Origin: Nitrospirota bacterium
GTDB taxonomy: Bacteria; Nitrospirota; Nitrospiria; Nitrospirales; Nitrospiraceae
DNA length: 64,000 nucleotides
Direction of reading: 5' to 3'
Assembly (NCBI GenBank): GCA_040757595.1
Contig: JBFLWP010000013.1
Location: 55,989 to 119,988 of the forward strand
Under the pieces are notes generated by a model. That model was not told the DNA's origin and ran no database searches. It saw only the letters and a list, made by a program, of their open reading frames with translations. Both the position numbers and the translations under genes were made by a program. This document shows, one piece after another, positions 16,068-24,750 of the stretch. Positions within the stretch are counted from its first letter, which is position 1, and the number at the start of each line of letters is the position of its first letter.

Positions 16068-17020
16068 CACGCGTCGGATTGGGAGCGGGTGCGGGGCAGC
16101 CGGCTCATCCGTTGAATGCCCGAGGGAAGGTCCGACCCGAACACCTCTGGATGGATGGCCGTGGCCAGGATGGCGACCCCCTCCACGAGCCGGGGGCCGG
16201 GCCGGTTGAAATACGACGGCCCGTCCACGACGAACACGCGGTCATGCCGGACGGCGGGTAGGCTTTCCCATCCGGGCCAGGAGGCCTCGGGGGCCAGACG
16301 CTCCAACTCCCGGAGGGTCCGGTCGATCGGAAAGCCGCAGGGCATCAGGACGAGCACGTCCGGCTCGGCCGAGCGGACCTGGTCCCACGTGATCGGCCGG
16401 GACGGGCCCCCGGCCGAGGCCAGCACCTCCGTACCGCCGGCCCATTCGACCATCTCGGGGACCCAGTGTCCCGCCGTATAGAGGGGATCGAGCCACTCGA
16501 GACAGGCCACCCTGGGCCGGTTGCGGCGGTCGGCAACCGGCGCGCGCAGGTCGTCGAGCCGTTTGCGCAGGGCCGCGGTCCAGGCCTTGGCCTCGGACAG
16601 CTTGCCCGTCGCGCTTCCGATCCGTTCGATGTCGGCCAGGACGTCGTCCAGCCTGGTCGGGTTGAGGGTCAGGAGCGAGGGGGGGGCGGGGAGCGCGGCG
16701 ATGGCCTGCTGCAACTGGTCGGGCGTGACCGCGCAGACGTGACACAGGTTCTGGGTGATCACCAATTCCGGCTTGGCTCGCCGGAAGGCCGGCTCGTCGA
16801 GCTCGTAGAGGCGCCGGTTGCTCCCCAGCGAGGCCGCCACCTGGCGATGGATGTCGGCGCTGGTGGCCCGGTCCCCTTCGACGACCGCGCGCACCAGCAC
16901 GGGTTTGTTCCGGATGGCCGGGGGAAAGTCGCATTCGTGGCTGATGCCGACCAGGTCGTCGGCCAGGTCCAGGGCTGCGACCACCTCCGTCGCGCCGGGA
17001 AGCAGGGAGCAGATACGCAT
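16067..17020 (-). CDS. Cobalamin/metal-siderophore binding protein, BtuF-like, without signal peptide
   Basis: Encodes 317 residues of the periplasmic-binding-protein fold used for B12 and iron complexes (MRICSLLPGATEVVAAL at the start, then LYELDEPAFRRAKPELVITQ; later EWLDPLYTAGHWVPEMVEWAGG). The protein begins directly with the fold; no signal peptide or lipobox is visible, so it is probably cytoplasmic, unlike classical BtuF. Such leaderless versions are commonly annotated as cobalamin-binding protein. It sits between a HAD phosphatase (15 bp upstream) and hpnD (1-bp overlap), so it is transcribed with hopanoid genes. No BtuC or BtuD is nearby. The ligand is inferred from family only. Confidence 0.75.
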   Translation of the reverse strand: MRICSLLPGATEVVAALDLADDLVGISHECDFPPAIRNKPVLVRAVVEGDRATSADIHRQVAASLGSNRRLYELDEPAFRRAKPELVITQNLCHVCAVTPDQLQQAIAALPAPPSLLTLNPTRLDDVLADIERIGSATGKLSEAKAWTAALRKRLDDLRAPVADRRNRPRVACLEWLDPLYTAGHWVPEMVEWAGGTEVLASAGGPSRPITWDQVRSAEPDVLVLMPCGFPIDRTLRELERLAPEASWPGWESLPAVRHDRVFVVDGPSYFNRPGPRLVEGVAILATAIHPEVFGSDLPSGIQRMSRLPRTRSQSDA

Positions 17021-17035
17021 CAGCGTCTCAGCTTG

Positions 17036-17731
17036 CTAGGTTGCGCCCCACAGACGCTGCTCCAAGTCGGACAATCGGACATCGGCAAGCGAGGACGTGA
17101 CGGCGTCCGCCTCGTGCAGATCCTGAACGGTGTGGGTGTTCGAGACGGCCAGGGCTTTCATGCCGGCCGCGTGGGCCGCCCGGATGCCGGGGATCGAATC
17201 CTCGATGACCAGGCAGTCTTCGGCCCGCAATGGCGCCGCGCCGCTCGGCCGGCTCCGGTTGAGTCCCTGGAGCGCGTGGACGTAGGGCTCCGGATCCGGC
17301 TTGCCGCGCGTGACGTCCTCGGCGCTGGTAATGTGCTCGAATTCCTTCCGTATGCCGGCCTGTTCGAGGATGAACTCGATCTCATGGCGGAGCGCGCCGG
17401 ATGCGATGGCCAGCCGGTATCGGCTGGCGGCTTCGCGGGCCAGCTCCCGGACGCCCGGAAAGATGACCAGGCGCCGCTTGATGTGGTCGAGGTAGGCCGA
17501 GGCCTTCCGCGCGACGAGGTCCTCGATCAACTTCCGGGAGACGGGCCGGCCGTGGGCCGTCAGGACCGCCTCGAAACAGCCCTTGTCGTCGAAGCCCAGA
17601 TACTTGCCGTAGTAATCGGCCTCGCTCAACGGCAGGCCAATTTCGCTCAGCACCTTCTGGAACGTGGCGAAGTGGATCGGCTCGTTGTCCGCCACGACCC
17701 CGTCGAAATCGAAGATGATCGCCTTGAGCAT
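17036..17731 (-). CDS. HAD-family hydrolase, beta-phosphoglucomutase-like
   Basis: Encodes 231 residues. HAD motif I is IIFDFDGVVADNEP, with the Asp nucleophile and general acid at residues 8 and 10; motif II is the Ser in AIASGA, the motif III Lys is in GKPDPEPY and motif IV is CLVIEDSIPGIRAA. An all-helical cap lies between motifs I and II, typical of phosphatases or phosphomutases acting on small sugar phosphates. First gene of the apparent HAD-binding protein-hpnD-hpnE operon, with a TATAAT box 60 bp upstream. Substrate unknown. Confidence 0.85.
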   Translation of the reverse strand: MLKAIIFDFDGVVADNEPIHFATFQKVLSEIGLPLSEADYYGKYLGFDDKGCFEAVLTAHGRPVSRKLIEDLVARKASAYLDHIKRRLVIFPGVRELAREAASRYRLAIASGALRHEIEFILEQAGIRKEFEHITSAEDVTRGKPDPEPYVHALQGLNRSRPSGAAPLRAEDCLVIEDSIPGIRAAHAAGMKALAVSNTHTVQDLHEADAVTSSLADVRLSDLEQRLWGAT

Positions 17732-17790
17732 GTCAGTCCGTGAGCCCGATCGGCCTGGTGCGCGCCGGCAGTCGCGATGTCGCCGGGCGC

Positions 17791-17796
17791 ATTATA
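17791..17796 (-). promoter_or_regulatory. Consensus -10 box upstream of the HAD-hpnDE operon
   Basis: Read on the minus strand this is a perfect TATAAT, about 60 bp before the HAD-hydrolase start, in the only sizeable gap before the operon. The -35 region is not recognisable, so an activator may be needed. Confidence 0.5.
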
Positions 17797-17866
17797 GCAC
17801 AGGCGCGTGCCAGGCTCGCCCGTGAGCCGGCGATCGAACCATTGAGAAAAACGGTCGGGGAGGGAG

Positions 17867-18535
17867 TTAGGGCTTCGCGGGTCGCAAGCGCGTCTCCGCG
17901 ATCCAGCCCGTGGCGCCCTGCTGTGTGCGGACCGCATAGAACCAGACATTGCTTCGCAACTCTCCGTCCACCACGGTGACGGACGTGCCTGGAATGACGG
18001 CGGGGCCCGGCTTGGTCCCGCCGGCGTCGCCGCTCAACAGGACGGGGCTGGTCGGGGAGGCCGAATCGGCCGCGACGGACACTCTCTGTCCCTCGCCGAA
18101 CAGAGGAGACGGCGCGACGGTCACGGCCGAAGCGGGCTTCGTATCCGCGGGCATGGCCGGCGTCGGGACGGCCGGAGCCGGCTTGGGCGCGGCGGGCACG
18201 GGCGGCATCGCCGGCCGTTTCGGAGCCGGGATCGGAGCGGCCGGCGGCGCGTCGGCTCCCGAACCCAACAGGCTCGTGAGCGTGTCCGGGTCCGTGCCCA
18301 CGTAGACGCCCGCGCCGACCACGAGGAGGAGGAGGACGAGGACGAGCGGGCGCCGGCTTCCGGATTTCCCGGGATCGCCGGAGGCCTTCCCCGAATCCAT
18401 CATGACGGTCTTGTCGGACTCGGCGGTGCCTTCGTCCAGGTCCAGGTCCGGCTCTGGTTCCGGTTCGCGGGCAAACAGGAGGCTCCACTCGGGGAGACTG
18501 CCGAGGGCTACGGTCGCGCCGGGCTGCCTGAACAT
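17867..18535 (-). CDS. Membrane-anchored protein with C-terminal SH3-like domain
   Basis: Encodes 222 residues. The start at 18535 is set by gaggaggg just upstream. The N-terminal 65 residues are cytoplasmic and acidic (EPEPEPDLDLDEG), then one transmembrane helix (about 70-86, PLVLVLLLLVVGAGVYVG), a 70-residue Pro/Ala linker, and a C-terminal bacterial SH3-like fold (from about GQRVSVAA to GWIAETRLRP). Such domains often bind peptidoglycan or peptide ligands in the periplasm. The N-terminal segment MFRQPGATVALGSLPEW is not a signal peptide and may contact a cytoplasmic partner. Specific role unknown. Confidence 0.7.
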   Translation of the reverse strand: MFRQPGATVALGSLPEWSLLFAREPEPEPDLDLDEGTAESDKTVMMDSGKASGDPGKSGSRRPLVLVLLLLVVGAGVYVGTDPDTLTSLLGSGADAPPAAPIPAPKRPAMPPVPAAPKPAPAVPTPAMPADTKPASAVTVAPSPLFGEGQRVSVAADSASPTSPVLLSGDAGGTKPGPAVIPGTSVTVVDGELRSNVWFYAVRTQQGATGWIAETRLRPAKP

Positions 18536-18588
18536 GCCATTCCCTCCTCGTCCGGGTGCCATCATGGTTGGGCGAAAAGCAGGGTCTC

Positions 18589-18617
18589 TACATACCATCG
18601 TTGTCCAGCCCTGTCAA
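18589..18617 (-). promoter_or_regulatory. Probable sigma-70 promoter of the SH3-like protein gene
   Basis: On the minus strand a perfect TTGACA (18612-18617) is followed by a 17-bp spacer and TATGTA (18589-18594), about 55 bp upstream of the start. The -10 is weak. Confidence 0.5.
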
Positions 18618-18647
18618 TTCCGGTTTCGCCCTGCCCGTCCGTGCCGG

Positions 18648-19451
18648 TCAGGTGATGACCAGTCCCGCGTAGCCGACGACGCTGCCCCGGTCTCCGCTGA
18701 CGTCCCCGGAAGTGGCGTAGCGGATCAGCGACGCGCCGGTGGCGCCCAGTGATCGGACCGCGTGCAGGACGGTGACCATTGGGGCGTAGCCGCACATCGT
18801 AATCCGGTATCGCTTGACGGCGGCGCCCAACCCGTCCGGGTCCAGTCGTTCGATGGCCTCGATCGCATGCCGGTCTTTCTGGCGGACGACGGGGTCCGGA
18901 TCGTAATGGCTGAAGTCCGTGCTGACGAGCAGGAGCGGCCTGGGCGCGCGGTCTCGGATCAGCCGGGCCAGGCAGAGGCCGAGGTCCCTCAGGGTTTGTT
19001 CGCTGTCGCTGCCCAGCACGATCGGCACGATGCTGACATCCGGACGGGCGTGACGCAGAAAGGGCAGTTGGACCTCCAGACAATGCTCGTTGCGGTGCGC
19101 GGAGGCGTCGGCCTCGGCCAGCGGGAAGGCCGCGAGGATCGCGCCGGCCAGGTCTCGGTCCACCGGCACGGTCCCGCCTGGGATCAGCCAGGCCCCGTCC
19201 TGATACACGGACAGGGGAGGACCGACGCCGGTGTGGTTGGGGCCCAACAGGATGACCGTCGTCGGCACGTCCACGCGGCTGAACACCGCGCCGGCGACGT
19301 GGCCGGAGTACATGAGCCCGGCGTGGGGGGACACGACGGCCAAGGCGGGCCGGCGGTCGGCGGAGAGGTCGGTGTAGCGCGCGACGTCCGCGCTCAGGGC
19401 CTCGGGCGAGGCGCTGTAGAACTGGCCGGCGACGGCCGGTTGTCGGATCAT
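18648..19451 (-). CDS. amrB: MEMO1 family protein, AmmeMemoRadiSam system protein B
   Basis: Encodes 267 residues covering the whole MEMO fold: RQPAVAGQFYSASPEAL at the N-terminus, VVSPHAGLMYSGHVAG (metal-site His), LLGPNHTGVG, the EHCLEVQLPFL motif and STDFSHYDP. Bacterial members are often found with a radical-SAM partner (AmmeMemoRadiSam system), but neither the radical-SAM gene nor the AMMECR1 protein is adjacent here. The fold is related to extradiol dioxygenases and the His motifs are retained. It lies 101 bp downstream of the nrdJ stop with a hairpin element between. Family certain; reaction uncertain. Confidence 0.88.
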   Translation of the reverse strand: MIRQPAVAGQFYSASPEALSADVARYTDLSADRRPALAVVSPHAGLMYSGHVAGAVFSRVDVPTTVILLGPNHTGVGPPLSVYQDGAWLIPGGTVPVDRDLAGAILAAFPLAEADASAHRNEHCLEVQLPFLRHARPDVSIVPIVLGSDSEQTLRDLGLCLARLIRDRAPRPLLLVSTDFSHYDPDPVVRQKDRHAIEAIERLDPDGLGAAVKRYRITMCGYAPMVTVLHAVRSLGATGASLIRYATSGDVSGDRGSVVGYAGLVIT

Positions 19452-19473
19452 GGCTTACGCAGGTGCGGGGTTC

Positions 19474-19552
19474 GAGGCACGGGGCGCGAGGCTAGAGGGA
19501 AAATCCTCGACGAGTTTATGCCTCTTGCCACGAGCCTCGTGCCCCTTGCCTC
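19474..19552. repeat. Imperfect inverted-repeat (hairpin) intergenic element between nrdJ and amrB
   Basis: The left arm (19474-19498) reads as short Gly-Ala-rich-looking iterations around gaggcacggggcgcgaggct; the right arm (19521-19552) is its imperfect reverse complement. Together they fill the gap and could fold into a long RNA hairpin. It belongs with similar elements at 23014, 50516, 51845 and 57606. Confidence 0.7.
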
Positions 19553-22420
19553 CTAGCAGTACTGCACGCCCGCGCAGGAGAGGACCTGCTTCTCGCGGCT
19601 TCCCGTTCGGAAGACCGTGAGGCCCTTGCAACCAAGGCGATGGGCCAGGAGGAAGGCCAAGGCAACGTCCGCCTTCGTGGCCGATGCGGGCAGGTTGATG
19701 GTCTTGGACACGCCGCTGTCGCTGTGCCGCTGAAACGCGGCCTGCATCCGGACGTGGCGCTCGGGGGACACGTCATGGGCGGTGACGAACAGGCGGCGAA
19801 AATCGGACGGGATCTCCGAGAGATGCTGGACGGATTCGTTGGCGGCGATGCGTTCGAGCAGTTTCGGGGACGCGATGCCGGCCGCGCGGGCCATCTTGAC
19901 GAACAGCGGATGCACCGTGACCAGGCGGACGTCCTCCATGACCGTCCGGACGAAGCTGACGCCATAGAGCGGCTCGATGCCGGCCGAGCAATCCGCGATG
20001 ATACTGAGCGTGCCGGTCGGGGCGACCGTGGTGACGGTGGCGTTGCGCAGGCGGCGCCCGTCCGATTCCAGCCGGCTTCCCTTGAAGTTGGGAAAGAGCC
20101 CGCGCTCGACGGCCAGCTCCGCCGAGGCCGCCCACGCCCGCTCCCGGATGAACCGCATGACCCGCTCGCCCGTGGTCAGGGCCTCGTCGTCGTCGTAGGG
20201 GATGCGCAGCTTGATCAACAAGTCCGCGAACCCCATGACCCCCAGTCCGATCTTGCGGTTTCCCCTGGTCATGCGCTCGATGTCGGGAATCGGATAACGG
20301 TTCATGTCGATGACGTTGTCCAGGAACCGCACGGCCAGGGGGATCGTCTCGGCCAGGCGGTCGAAGTCGATCCTGGGGGCGGTGGCGGAGCCGGTCACGA
20401 ATCGAGCCAGGTTGATGGACCCGAGGGTGCAGGATTCGTAGGGGAGCAGGGGCTGTTCGCCGCAGTTATGCACGACGAATCCGTTGGCATCGAATGTGCG
20501 GGGTCCCGGCACGTGCACGTCAAACACGTCCTCGACACCGTCCGCGCGTACGTTCGTCACACGCGCCAAGAAACGTTCGCGGTTGAGACGGCGCCGGTAG
20601 GTTTGCAGGAGGCGAGCAAGTTTGGCGGCTTTCTCCGTGTCCGCAAAGCCGATGCGTTCTTGAAAACGAAGCAGATTGTCTCCGTACACGACCAGGTCGT
20701 GCTGGCTCCGGATCGCATAGGCTTTGGAGCCGCCCTTCCCGTCAGGCAGGCGGTGGGAGCCCGTTCGCCTTCGGTTCATGTAGATTCGAGAGGCGATGCC
20801 GAGTCGCAGCAGCATCCGCTGGACGGCTTTCAGTCTGGTCGCGTCGCTTTGTCCGAGGTGCACGCTGACTCCCTTGGCGAGGGAGCCCTGCACCGAGCCG
20901 TCCGCGTCGAAGAACCCGCGGAGAAATCCTTTGTGAAAGTCGCTCGAACCTTGCTCGACCTGAGCGGTGATCGCTTTGTGACCTGGGCGCATGCCGCACG
21001 CGAGGGCAAGATGGCGGAGCGCGGCGAGGGCTAGCCGGTACTCGTGGCGCCCGGGCACGGAGACCCAGCCGTTGAAATCGCTCCGATGGGGCAGGCTATA
21101 GGCGCAGCGCAGGGCTTCGTTCATGACGCCCGCGGTCCCTTTGCCGCCCGTGTGCCAGACAGACAGAACGGCCTTGTCTTGTTTGAGCACCCCGTCCCCG
21201 ACCAGGAGGCCGAGCAGGTATCCCTGCTCGAAAGTATAGTCGCCCTTCCACCCGGCGTTCGTCCGGTGATCGTGGAGGAGCACGGTGTCTCCCGGCACGA
21301 GGTCGCCGGCCCGATGCCACTCGCTTTCAATGACGTAGCGGGTCTTTCGAGTGACGCGACGGATCAGGTGGTCGGCGGTCACCCTGACGGTGTAGCCTTC
21401 GGCAGTCTGAATGCGCAGGACGGGTTGCGTGCCCGTGCGGAAGAAACCGTTCGGGCCGGTCACATGCGGTTCCCCGTGAACCTGAGCCAGAAAGGGTCTG
21501 CCGATCAGAGTCCCGACTTGTCGGGGTCCGTCAGCCGTGTGGACCCAGGTGTCCGCCGTCACGCAAGGATTCGTCGCTTCGATCCGGCCGATGTGCGGCG
21601 TCGGATTGGCGGCGTTGATCGTGTCGAGGAACACCACGCCCGGCTCCCCGCTGTGCCAGGCCGCCGCCACCAGCCGATCGAAGACCTCGGCGGCCTTGAG
21701 GCGGGTGACGGTCCGACCGGTCCTGGGGTTCACGAGCGCGTACTCCCGTCCCTGATCCAGCGCGCGCATGAAGGCGTCGGTGACGCCGACCGACACGTTG
21801 AAGTTGGTGAGCTCCTGGGGGGATTGCTTGACCGCGATGAACTCCAGGATGTCCGGATGGTCCACCCGCAGGATTCCCATGTTGGCGCCGCGGCGGGTCC
21901 CGCCCTGCTTGATCACCTCGGTGGCCATGTTGAAGACGCGCATGAACGAGACGGGCCCCGAGGCGATGCCGCTGGTCGAGGCGACACGATCGCGCTTGGG
22001 CCGCAACCGGCTGAACGAGAAGCCGGTCCCGCCTCCGGACTGGTGGATCAAGGCCTGCTGCTTGACGGCCTCGAAAATCGACTCGAGGGAATCCTCGACC
22101 GGCAGCACGAAGCAGGCGGAGAGCTGCTGGAGATCGCGGCCGGCGTTCATCAGCGTCGGGGAGTTGGGCAGGAAGTCCAGGCTCCGCATCAGGCCGTAGA
22201 AAGCCTCGCCCATCCGCGCGGCCCGCCGCGCCCCCTCCTTTCGACTCGGGGCGTACAGGTGCTCGGCTTGGGCGATGTTGCCGGCGACGCGCCGGAAGAG
22301 CTGCTCGGGCGCCTCGACGGGCTTGCCCAGGGCGTTCTTGGCCAGGTAGCGGCGCTGGAGGACGTTCAACGCGTTGGCCGACAGGCGAGGCGCGTTGGGA
22401 AGGGCGGTCCGTATGGTCAT
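19553..22420 (-). CDS. nrdJ: Adenosylcobalamin-dependent (class II) ribonucleotide reductase, intein-containing
   Basis: Encodes 955 residues as a precursor of a 588-residue reductase interrupted by a 367-residue intein (residues 286-652). The host has the N-terminal redox Cys (SACFVLPVEDS, C103), the loop RRGANMGILRVDHPD, and after splicing the catalytic loop NPCGEQPLLPYESC, where the first Cys is the thiyl-radical residue and the second the redox partner. The C-terminus carries a Cys pair (LSCAGVQYC) that would be re-reduced by thioredoxin. It makes deoxynucleotides without oxygen dependence and needs B12. A TATAAT box lies about 25 bp upstream. No class I or III reductase is in the window. 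Confidence 0.93.
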   Translation of the reverse strand: MTIRTALPNAPRLSANALNVLQRRYLAKNALGKPVEAPEQLFRRVAGNIAQAEHLYAPSRKEGARRAARMGEAFYGLMRSLDFLPNSPTLMNAGRDLQQLSACFVLPVEDSLESIFEAVKQQALIHQSGGGTGFSFSRLRPKRDRVASTSGIASGPVSFMRVFNMATEVIKQGGTRRGANMGILRVDHPDILEFIAVKQSPQELTNFNVSVGVTDAFMRALDQGREYALVNPRTGRTVTRLKAAEVFDRLVAAAWHSGEPGVVFLDTINAANPTPHIGRIEATNPCVTADTWVHTADGPRQVGTLIGRPFLAQVHGEPHVTGPNGFFRTGTQPVLRIQTAEGYTVRVTADHLIRRVTRKTRYVIESEWHRAGDLVPGDTVLLHDHRTNAGWKGDYTFEQGYLLGLLVGDGVLKQDKAVLSVWHTGGKGTAGVMNEALRCAYSLPHRSDFNGWVSVPGRHEYRLALAALRHLALACGMRPGHKAITAQVEQGSSDFHKGFLRGFFDADGSVQGSLAKGVSVHLGQSDATRLKAVQRMLLRLGIASRIYMNRRRTGSHRLPDGKGGSKAYAIRSQHDLVVYGDNLLRFQERIGFADTEKAAKLARLLQTYRRRLNRERFLARVTNVRADGVEDVFDVHVPGPRTFDANGFVVHNCGEQPLLPYESCTLGSINLARFVTGSATAPRIDFDRLAETIPLAVRFLDNVIDMNRYPIPDIERMTRGNRKIGLGVMGFADLLIKLRIPYDDDEALTTGERVMRFIRERAWAASAELAVERGLFPNFKGSRLESDGRRLRNATVTTVAPTGTLSIIADCSAGIEPLYGVSFVRTVMEDVRLVTVHPLFVKMARAAGIASPKLLERIAANESVQHLSEIPSDFRRLFVTAHDVSPERHVRMQAAFQRHSDSGVSKTINLPASATKADVALAFLLAHRLGCKGLTVFRTGSREKQVLSCAGVQYC
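20465..21565 (-). mobile_element. Intein with LAGLIDADG homing endonuclease inside nrdJ
   Basis: 367 residues from Cys1 (CVTADTWVHT) to Asn367 (NGFVVHN), followed by Cys+1 of the host. Splicing motifs are complete: block A Cys1, block B TADH (T63, H66), block F DVFDVHVPG, block G His-Asn then Cys. Two LAGLIDADG motifs (LLGLLVGDG at about 117-125 and LRGFFDADG at 215-223) each keep the acidic residue, so the endonuclease may be active. The insertion point is directly before the thiyl-radical cysteine codon, a highly conserved DNA site. Confidence 0.95.
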
Positions 22421-22444
22421 TGGCTCGACCGACGAGTGTGCCCT

Positions 22445-22450
22445 ATTATA
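22445..22450 (-). promoter_or_regulatory. Consensus -10 box of nrdJ
   Basis: On the minus strand this reads TATAAT in the context gcaTATAATaggg, about 25 bp before the nrdJ start. A convincing -35 is lacking (GTGGAC with a 16-bp spacer is the best). No NrdR box or B12 riboswitch was recognised in the short leader. Confidence 0.55.
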
Positions 22451-22593
22451 TGCGAAAACCAGCGCGGTCCACCACGGATTGTGCGGATTGAGTTGGTGGT
22501 CGGTCTCGACTTCCGTCCGTTCGGCGCAGAAGTGCTTGCATCTCTTCTCTCACCTCAGGCAGAATGCGTCAGACGTCGGTTTCTTGGCCGCCC

Positions 22594-23007
22594 ATGAAGT
22601 CCTACCGGGAAGAGCTCTGGTTCGAGACGAAGACCCGCCGCGCCTATCTCAACATCACGCCCCAGGTCGAAGCGGCCGTCCGGAAGAGCGGAATCAGGGA
22701 AGGGCTCGTCCTGGTCAACGCCATGCACATCACCGCCAGCATCTACATCAACGACGACGAGGCGGGGCTGCTGAAGGACTACGATGAGTTCCTGGAGCGG
22801 CTGGCGCCGCAGCAGGCCCGGTACCGGCACAACGAGACCGGCGAGGACAACGGCGACGCGCACGTCAAACGACAGTTGATGGGGCGGGAGGTCGTCGTAG
22901 CCGTCACGGGCGGGCGGTTGGACTTCGGGCCCTGGGAGCAGATTTTCTACGGCGAATTCGACGGCCGTCGCAAGAAGCGGGTTCTGATCAAAGTCATCGG
23001 GGAATAG
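22594..23007 (+). CDS. YjbQ/UPF0047 family protein
   Basis: Encodes 137 residues of the YjbQ family. Diagnostic segments are [18 protein letters not shown] and the His-rich region [17 protein letters not shown], then [28 protein letters not shown] near the C-terminus. E. coli YjbQ has weak thiamine-phosphate synthase activity, but the physiological role is unsettled. The start [10 protein letters not shown] was chosen because family members begin close to this point; an in-frame ATG at 22564 would add ten residues. It is divergent from nrdJ across a roughly 170-bp gap. Confidence 0.85.
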   Translation: MKSYREELWFETKTRRAYLNITPQVEAAVRKSGIREGLVLVNAMHITASIYINDDEAGLLKDYDEFLERLAPQQARYRHNETGEDNGDAHVKRQLMGREVVVAVTGGRLDFGPWEQIFYGEFDGRRKKRVLIKVIGE

Positions 23008-23013
23008 CAATCG

Positions 23014-23187
23014 TCCTTCATCGTTCCGCGTTCGTCGTTTATGAGGGGGCTTGCCTCTGACCCGGAACTTTGGCAACATGACTGAGCGACGCGCGTTGCT
23101 CGTGAAGCGTTCCTCCTTCGTCGGGACCGAGTTCCCTGGAGCGACTTCCGCGATTCACGTCCCACGAACGACGAGGAACGGTTCAGG
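23014..23187. repeat. Hairpin-type intergenic repeat element
   Basis: The left arm (23014-23040, atcgttccgcgttcgtcg) and right arm (23164-23187, cgaacgacgaggaacgg) are imperfect reverse complements, with further related words (cgcgttgctcgtgaagcg and cgttcctccttcgtcgg) between them. It fills the gap between the YjbQ-family gene and the next gene. Confidence 0.6.
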
Positions 23188-23196
23188 GAGGGGCAT

Positions 23197-24210
23197 ATGT
23201 CAAGTTGGTACCGGCCCGATCCTTTGACGCGAGACCTCATCCACCTGATCAACGCCCGGCGCCACGATCACGGGGATGCCGATGCGGCCGTGGAGACCTT
23301 GCAGGCGTTCCTCGAGCAGGATCGGGAGCAGGATCTCCTCACGGTGCTGGCCGCGCTCGACGAGGAGATGGCCGAGTGGCTCTTCGATCTTTTGGCCGAA
23401 GCCGCCTGCTCGGTGATGATGGAGGGGCAGCCGGAGGACAAGCCCACTTATGCGGTCATGGCTGCACTGGAGCTGCCGCTCCAGGCCAACCTCAGCCTGC
23501 CGCTCGGGCTGAAGATCGACCCGGTGGCCACGGCCGATCTGCTTCACCGTCACCTGCACCTGTCGCCGGGGACCGTCGTGATGGTCGAGCCCCGCCTGCT
23601 GACCGACGCGACGCTGGATCTCCTGACGCTCCATTCCATGTACGACCACATCGTCTCGCTGGCCGATTCCCGCCGCCGGCAAACCATGGCCGCTCGGCTG
23701 CATCCGCCCGTGGAGGCGACGGCCTACCTCATGTTCGAGTTGCTCGGCTCGCCCGACCCGGGGTTGCCGGAGACCTTGGAGGACGAGGATCGCCAGGCTC
23801 TGCTGGCCGGGCTCGTGGCCCAGTGCCCGGAGTTGGCCTCGGCCCCGCACATGTTGGACGCGCCGGTCTTCGCGGCCTACGCGATGTTCGATGCGCAGAA
23901 CGCGGTGCGGCTCCACCGGCTGGCCGACGAGACCGTGGCCGTCTGGCGCGAGCTGGAGCCGACCGTGCGCAGCCGCACGATCGTGCACCTGCACACGCAG
24001 TGCGGGAACGGGGTCTACATGCCGGTCTGGACGGACTTGTTCGATCCCGAGCTGCCGGAGGATCACGGGCCGGTCTGGACTTCGCCGGACGTCTGGGTCT
24101 TCACGGCCGACCTTCCGATCGAGTGGCCCGGCGAGATGCTCACCAACCGCCTCCTTGCGGAGGGGTGCACCAGGTTCGAAAACCACATCGTCGAAGCGCC
24201 GGAAAACTGA
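23197..24210 (+). CDS. Hypothetical protein, acidic, about 337 residues
   Basis: Starts MSSWYRPDPLTRDLIHLIN, preceded by a strong gggagggg ribosome-binding site. It is Leu- and Glu/Asp-rich and mostly helical in the first two thirds (for example AALDEEMAEWLFDLLAEAA), without signal peptide or membrane spans, so presumably cytoplasmic. The final third holds Trp/Pro-rich motifs (VYMPVWTDLFDPELPEDHG, WVFTADLPIEWPGEM). I do not recognise the family. It stands alone, convergent with the next gene and separated from the YjbQ-family gene by a hairpin element. Confidence 0.75.
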   Translation: MSSWYRPDPLTRDLIHLINARRHDHGDADAAVETLQAFLEQDREQDLLTVLAALDEEMAEWLFDLLAEAACSVMMEGQPEDKPTYAVMAALELPLQANLSLPLGLKIDPVATADLLHRHLHLSPGTVVMVEPRLLTDATLDLLTLHSMYDHIVSLADSRRRQTMAARLHPPVEATAYLMFELLGSPDPGLPETLEDEDRQALLAGLVAQCPELASAPHMLDAPVFAAYAMFDAQNAVRLHRLADETVAVWRELEPTVRSRTIVHLHTQCGNGVYMPVWTDLFDPELPEDHGPVWTSPDVWVFTADLPIEWPGEMLTNRLLAEGCTRFENHIVEAPEN

Positions 24211-24261
24211 CCCGGGATTCCGGTCGGCTCGGTTGCGCTGAAGGGTCGGAGCGGATTCTGC

Positions 24262-24648
24262 TCAGCGGCTCGTGCCGCCGCGCCACTGACTACCGCCGGG
24301 ATTGCTGCCCGGAGCGACGCCGCCCCCGTATGGGATCATCGGAAACAAGGGGGCAACCGGGGGAGCGAGGGGTGGGATGGTCGGGCCGATCCTGGGCGAG
24401 TCGAACCGGTAGATCGTGCCGGAATTGAGATCGCCGCTAGGCCCGCTGAACCGGTACTGCTGGATGGTGCCGAAGTCGTAGACCGTGCCGGTCGTCCCCC
24501 GTGAGTCGTTGTACAGCTTGACCCCGCCGAAGTCGTACACCGTCCCGGTCGTGCCGTCCTGTCCCCGCATGATGCTGATTCCGGATCCCCAGGCCTGGCC
24601 GACGGCAAGCAGCCAGCCAAGGGCGAGCGCGGCGAGTGTCCGTGTCAT
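24262..24648 (-). CDS. Small secreted hypothetical protein with short internal repeats
   Basis: Encodes 128 residues with a signal peptide (MTRTLAALALGWLLAVGQAWG, probable cleavage near residue 21). The mature part contains two copies of GTTGTVYDFG and a weaker third (SGTIYRFD), then a Pro/Gly-rich tail ending GGSQWRGGTSR. The repeats suggest short beta strands. A gggaggg ribosome-binding site lies upstream, and a TATGAT-like -10 lies about 65 bp upstream. Likely periplasmic or surface-located; function unknown. Confidence 0.7.
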   Translation of the reverse strand: MTRTLAALALGWLLAVGQAWGSGISIMRGQDGTTGTVYDFGGVKLYNDSRGTTGTVYDFGTIQQYRFSGPSGDLNSGTIYRFDSPRIGPTIPPLAPPVAPLFPMIPYGGGVAPGSNPGGSQWRGGTSR

Positions 24649-24750
24649 CGTGCGGCCCTCCCGTTGAAAGAGGACTCGGCAGGCAACCTATAACAGCGTT
24701 CCCATCATAGCAGACTTTTCTGCGTCCGCGAATGGATCGGCCGGTCCGGT

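Noticed and set aside
17797..17812. TGGCACGCGCCTGTGC on the minus strand as a sigma-54 promoter
   Set aside because: The GG to GC spacing is one base too long, which is not tolerated by sigma-54; the adjacent TATAAT is the better explanation.
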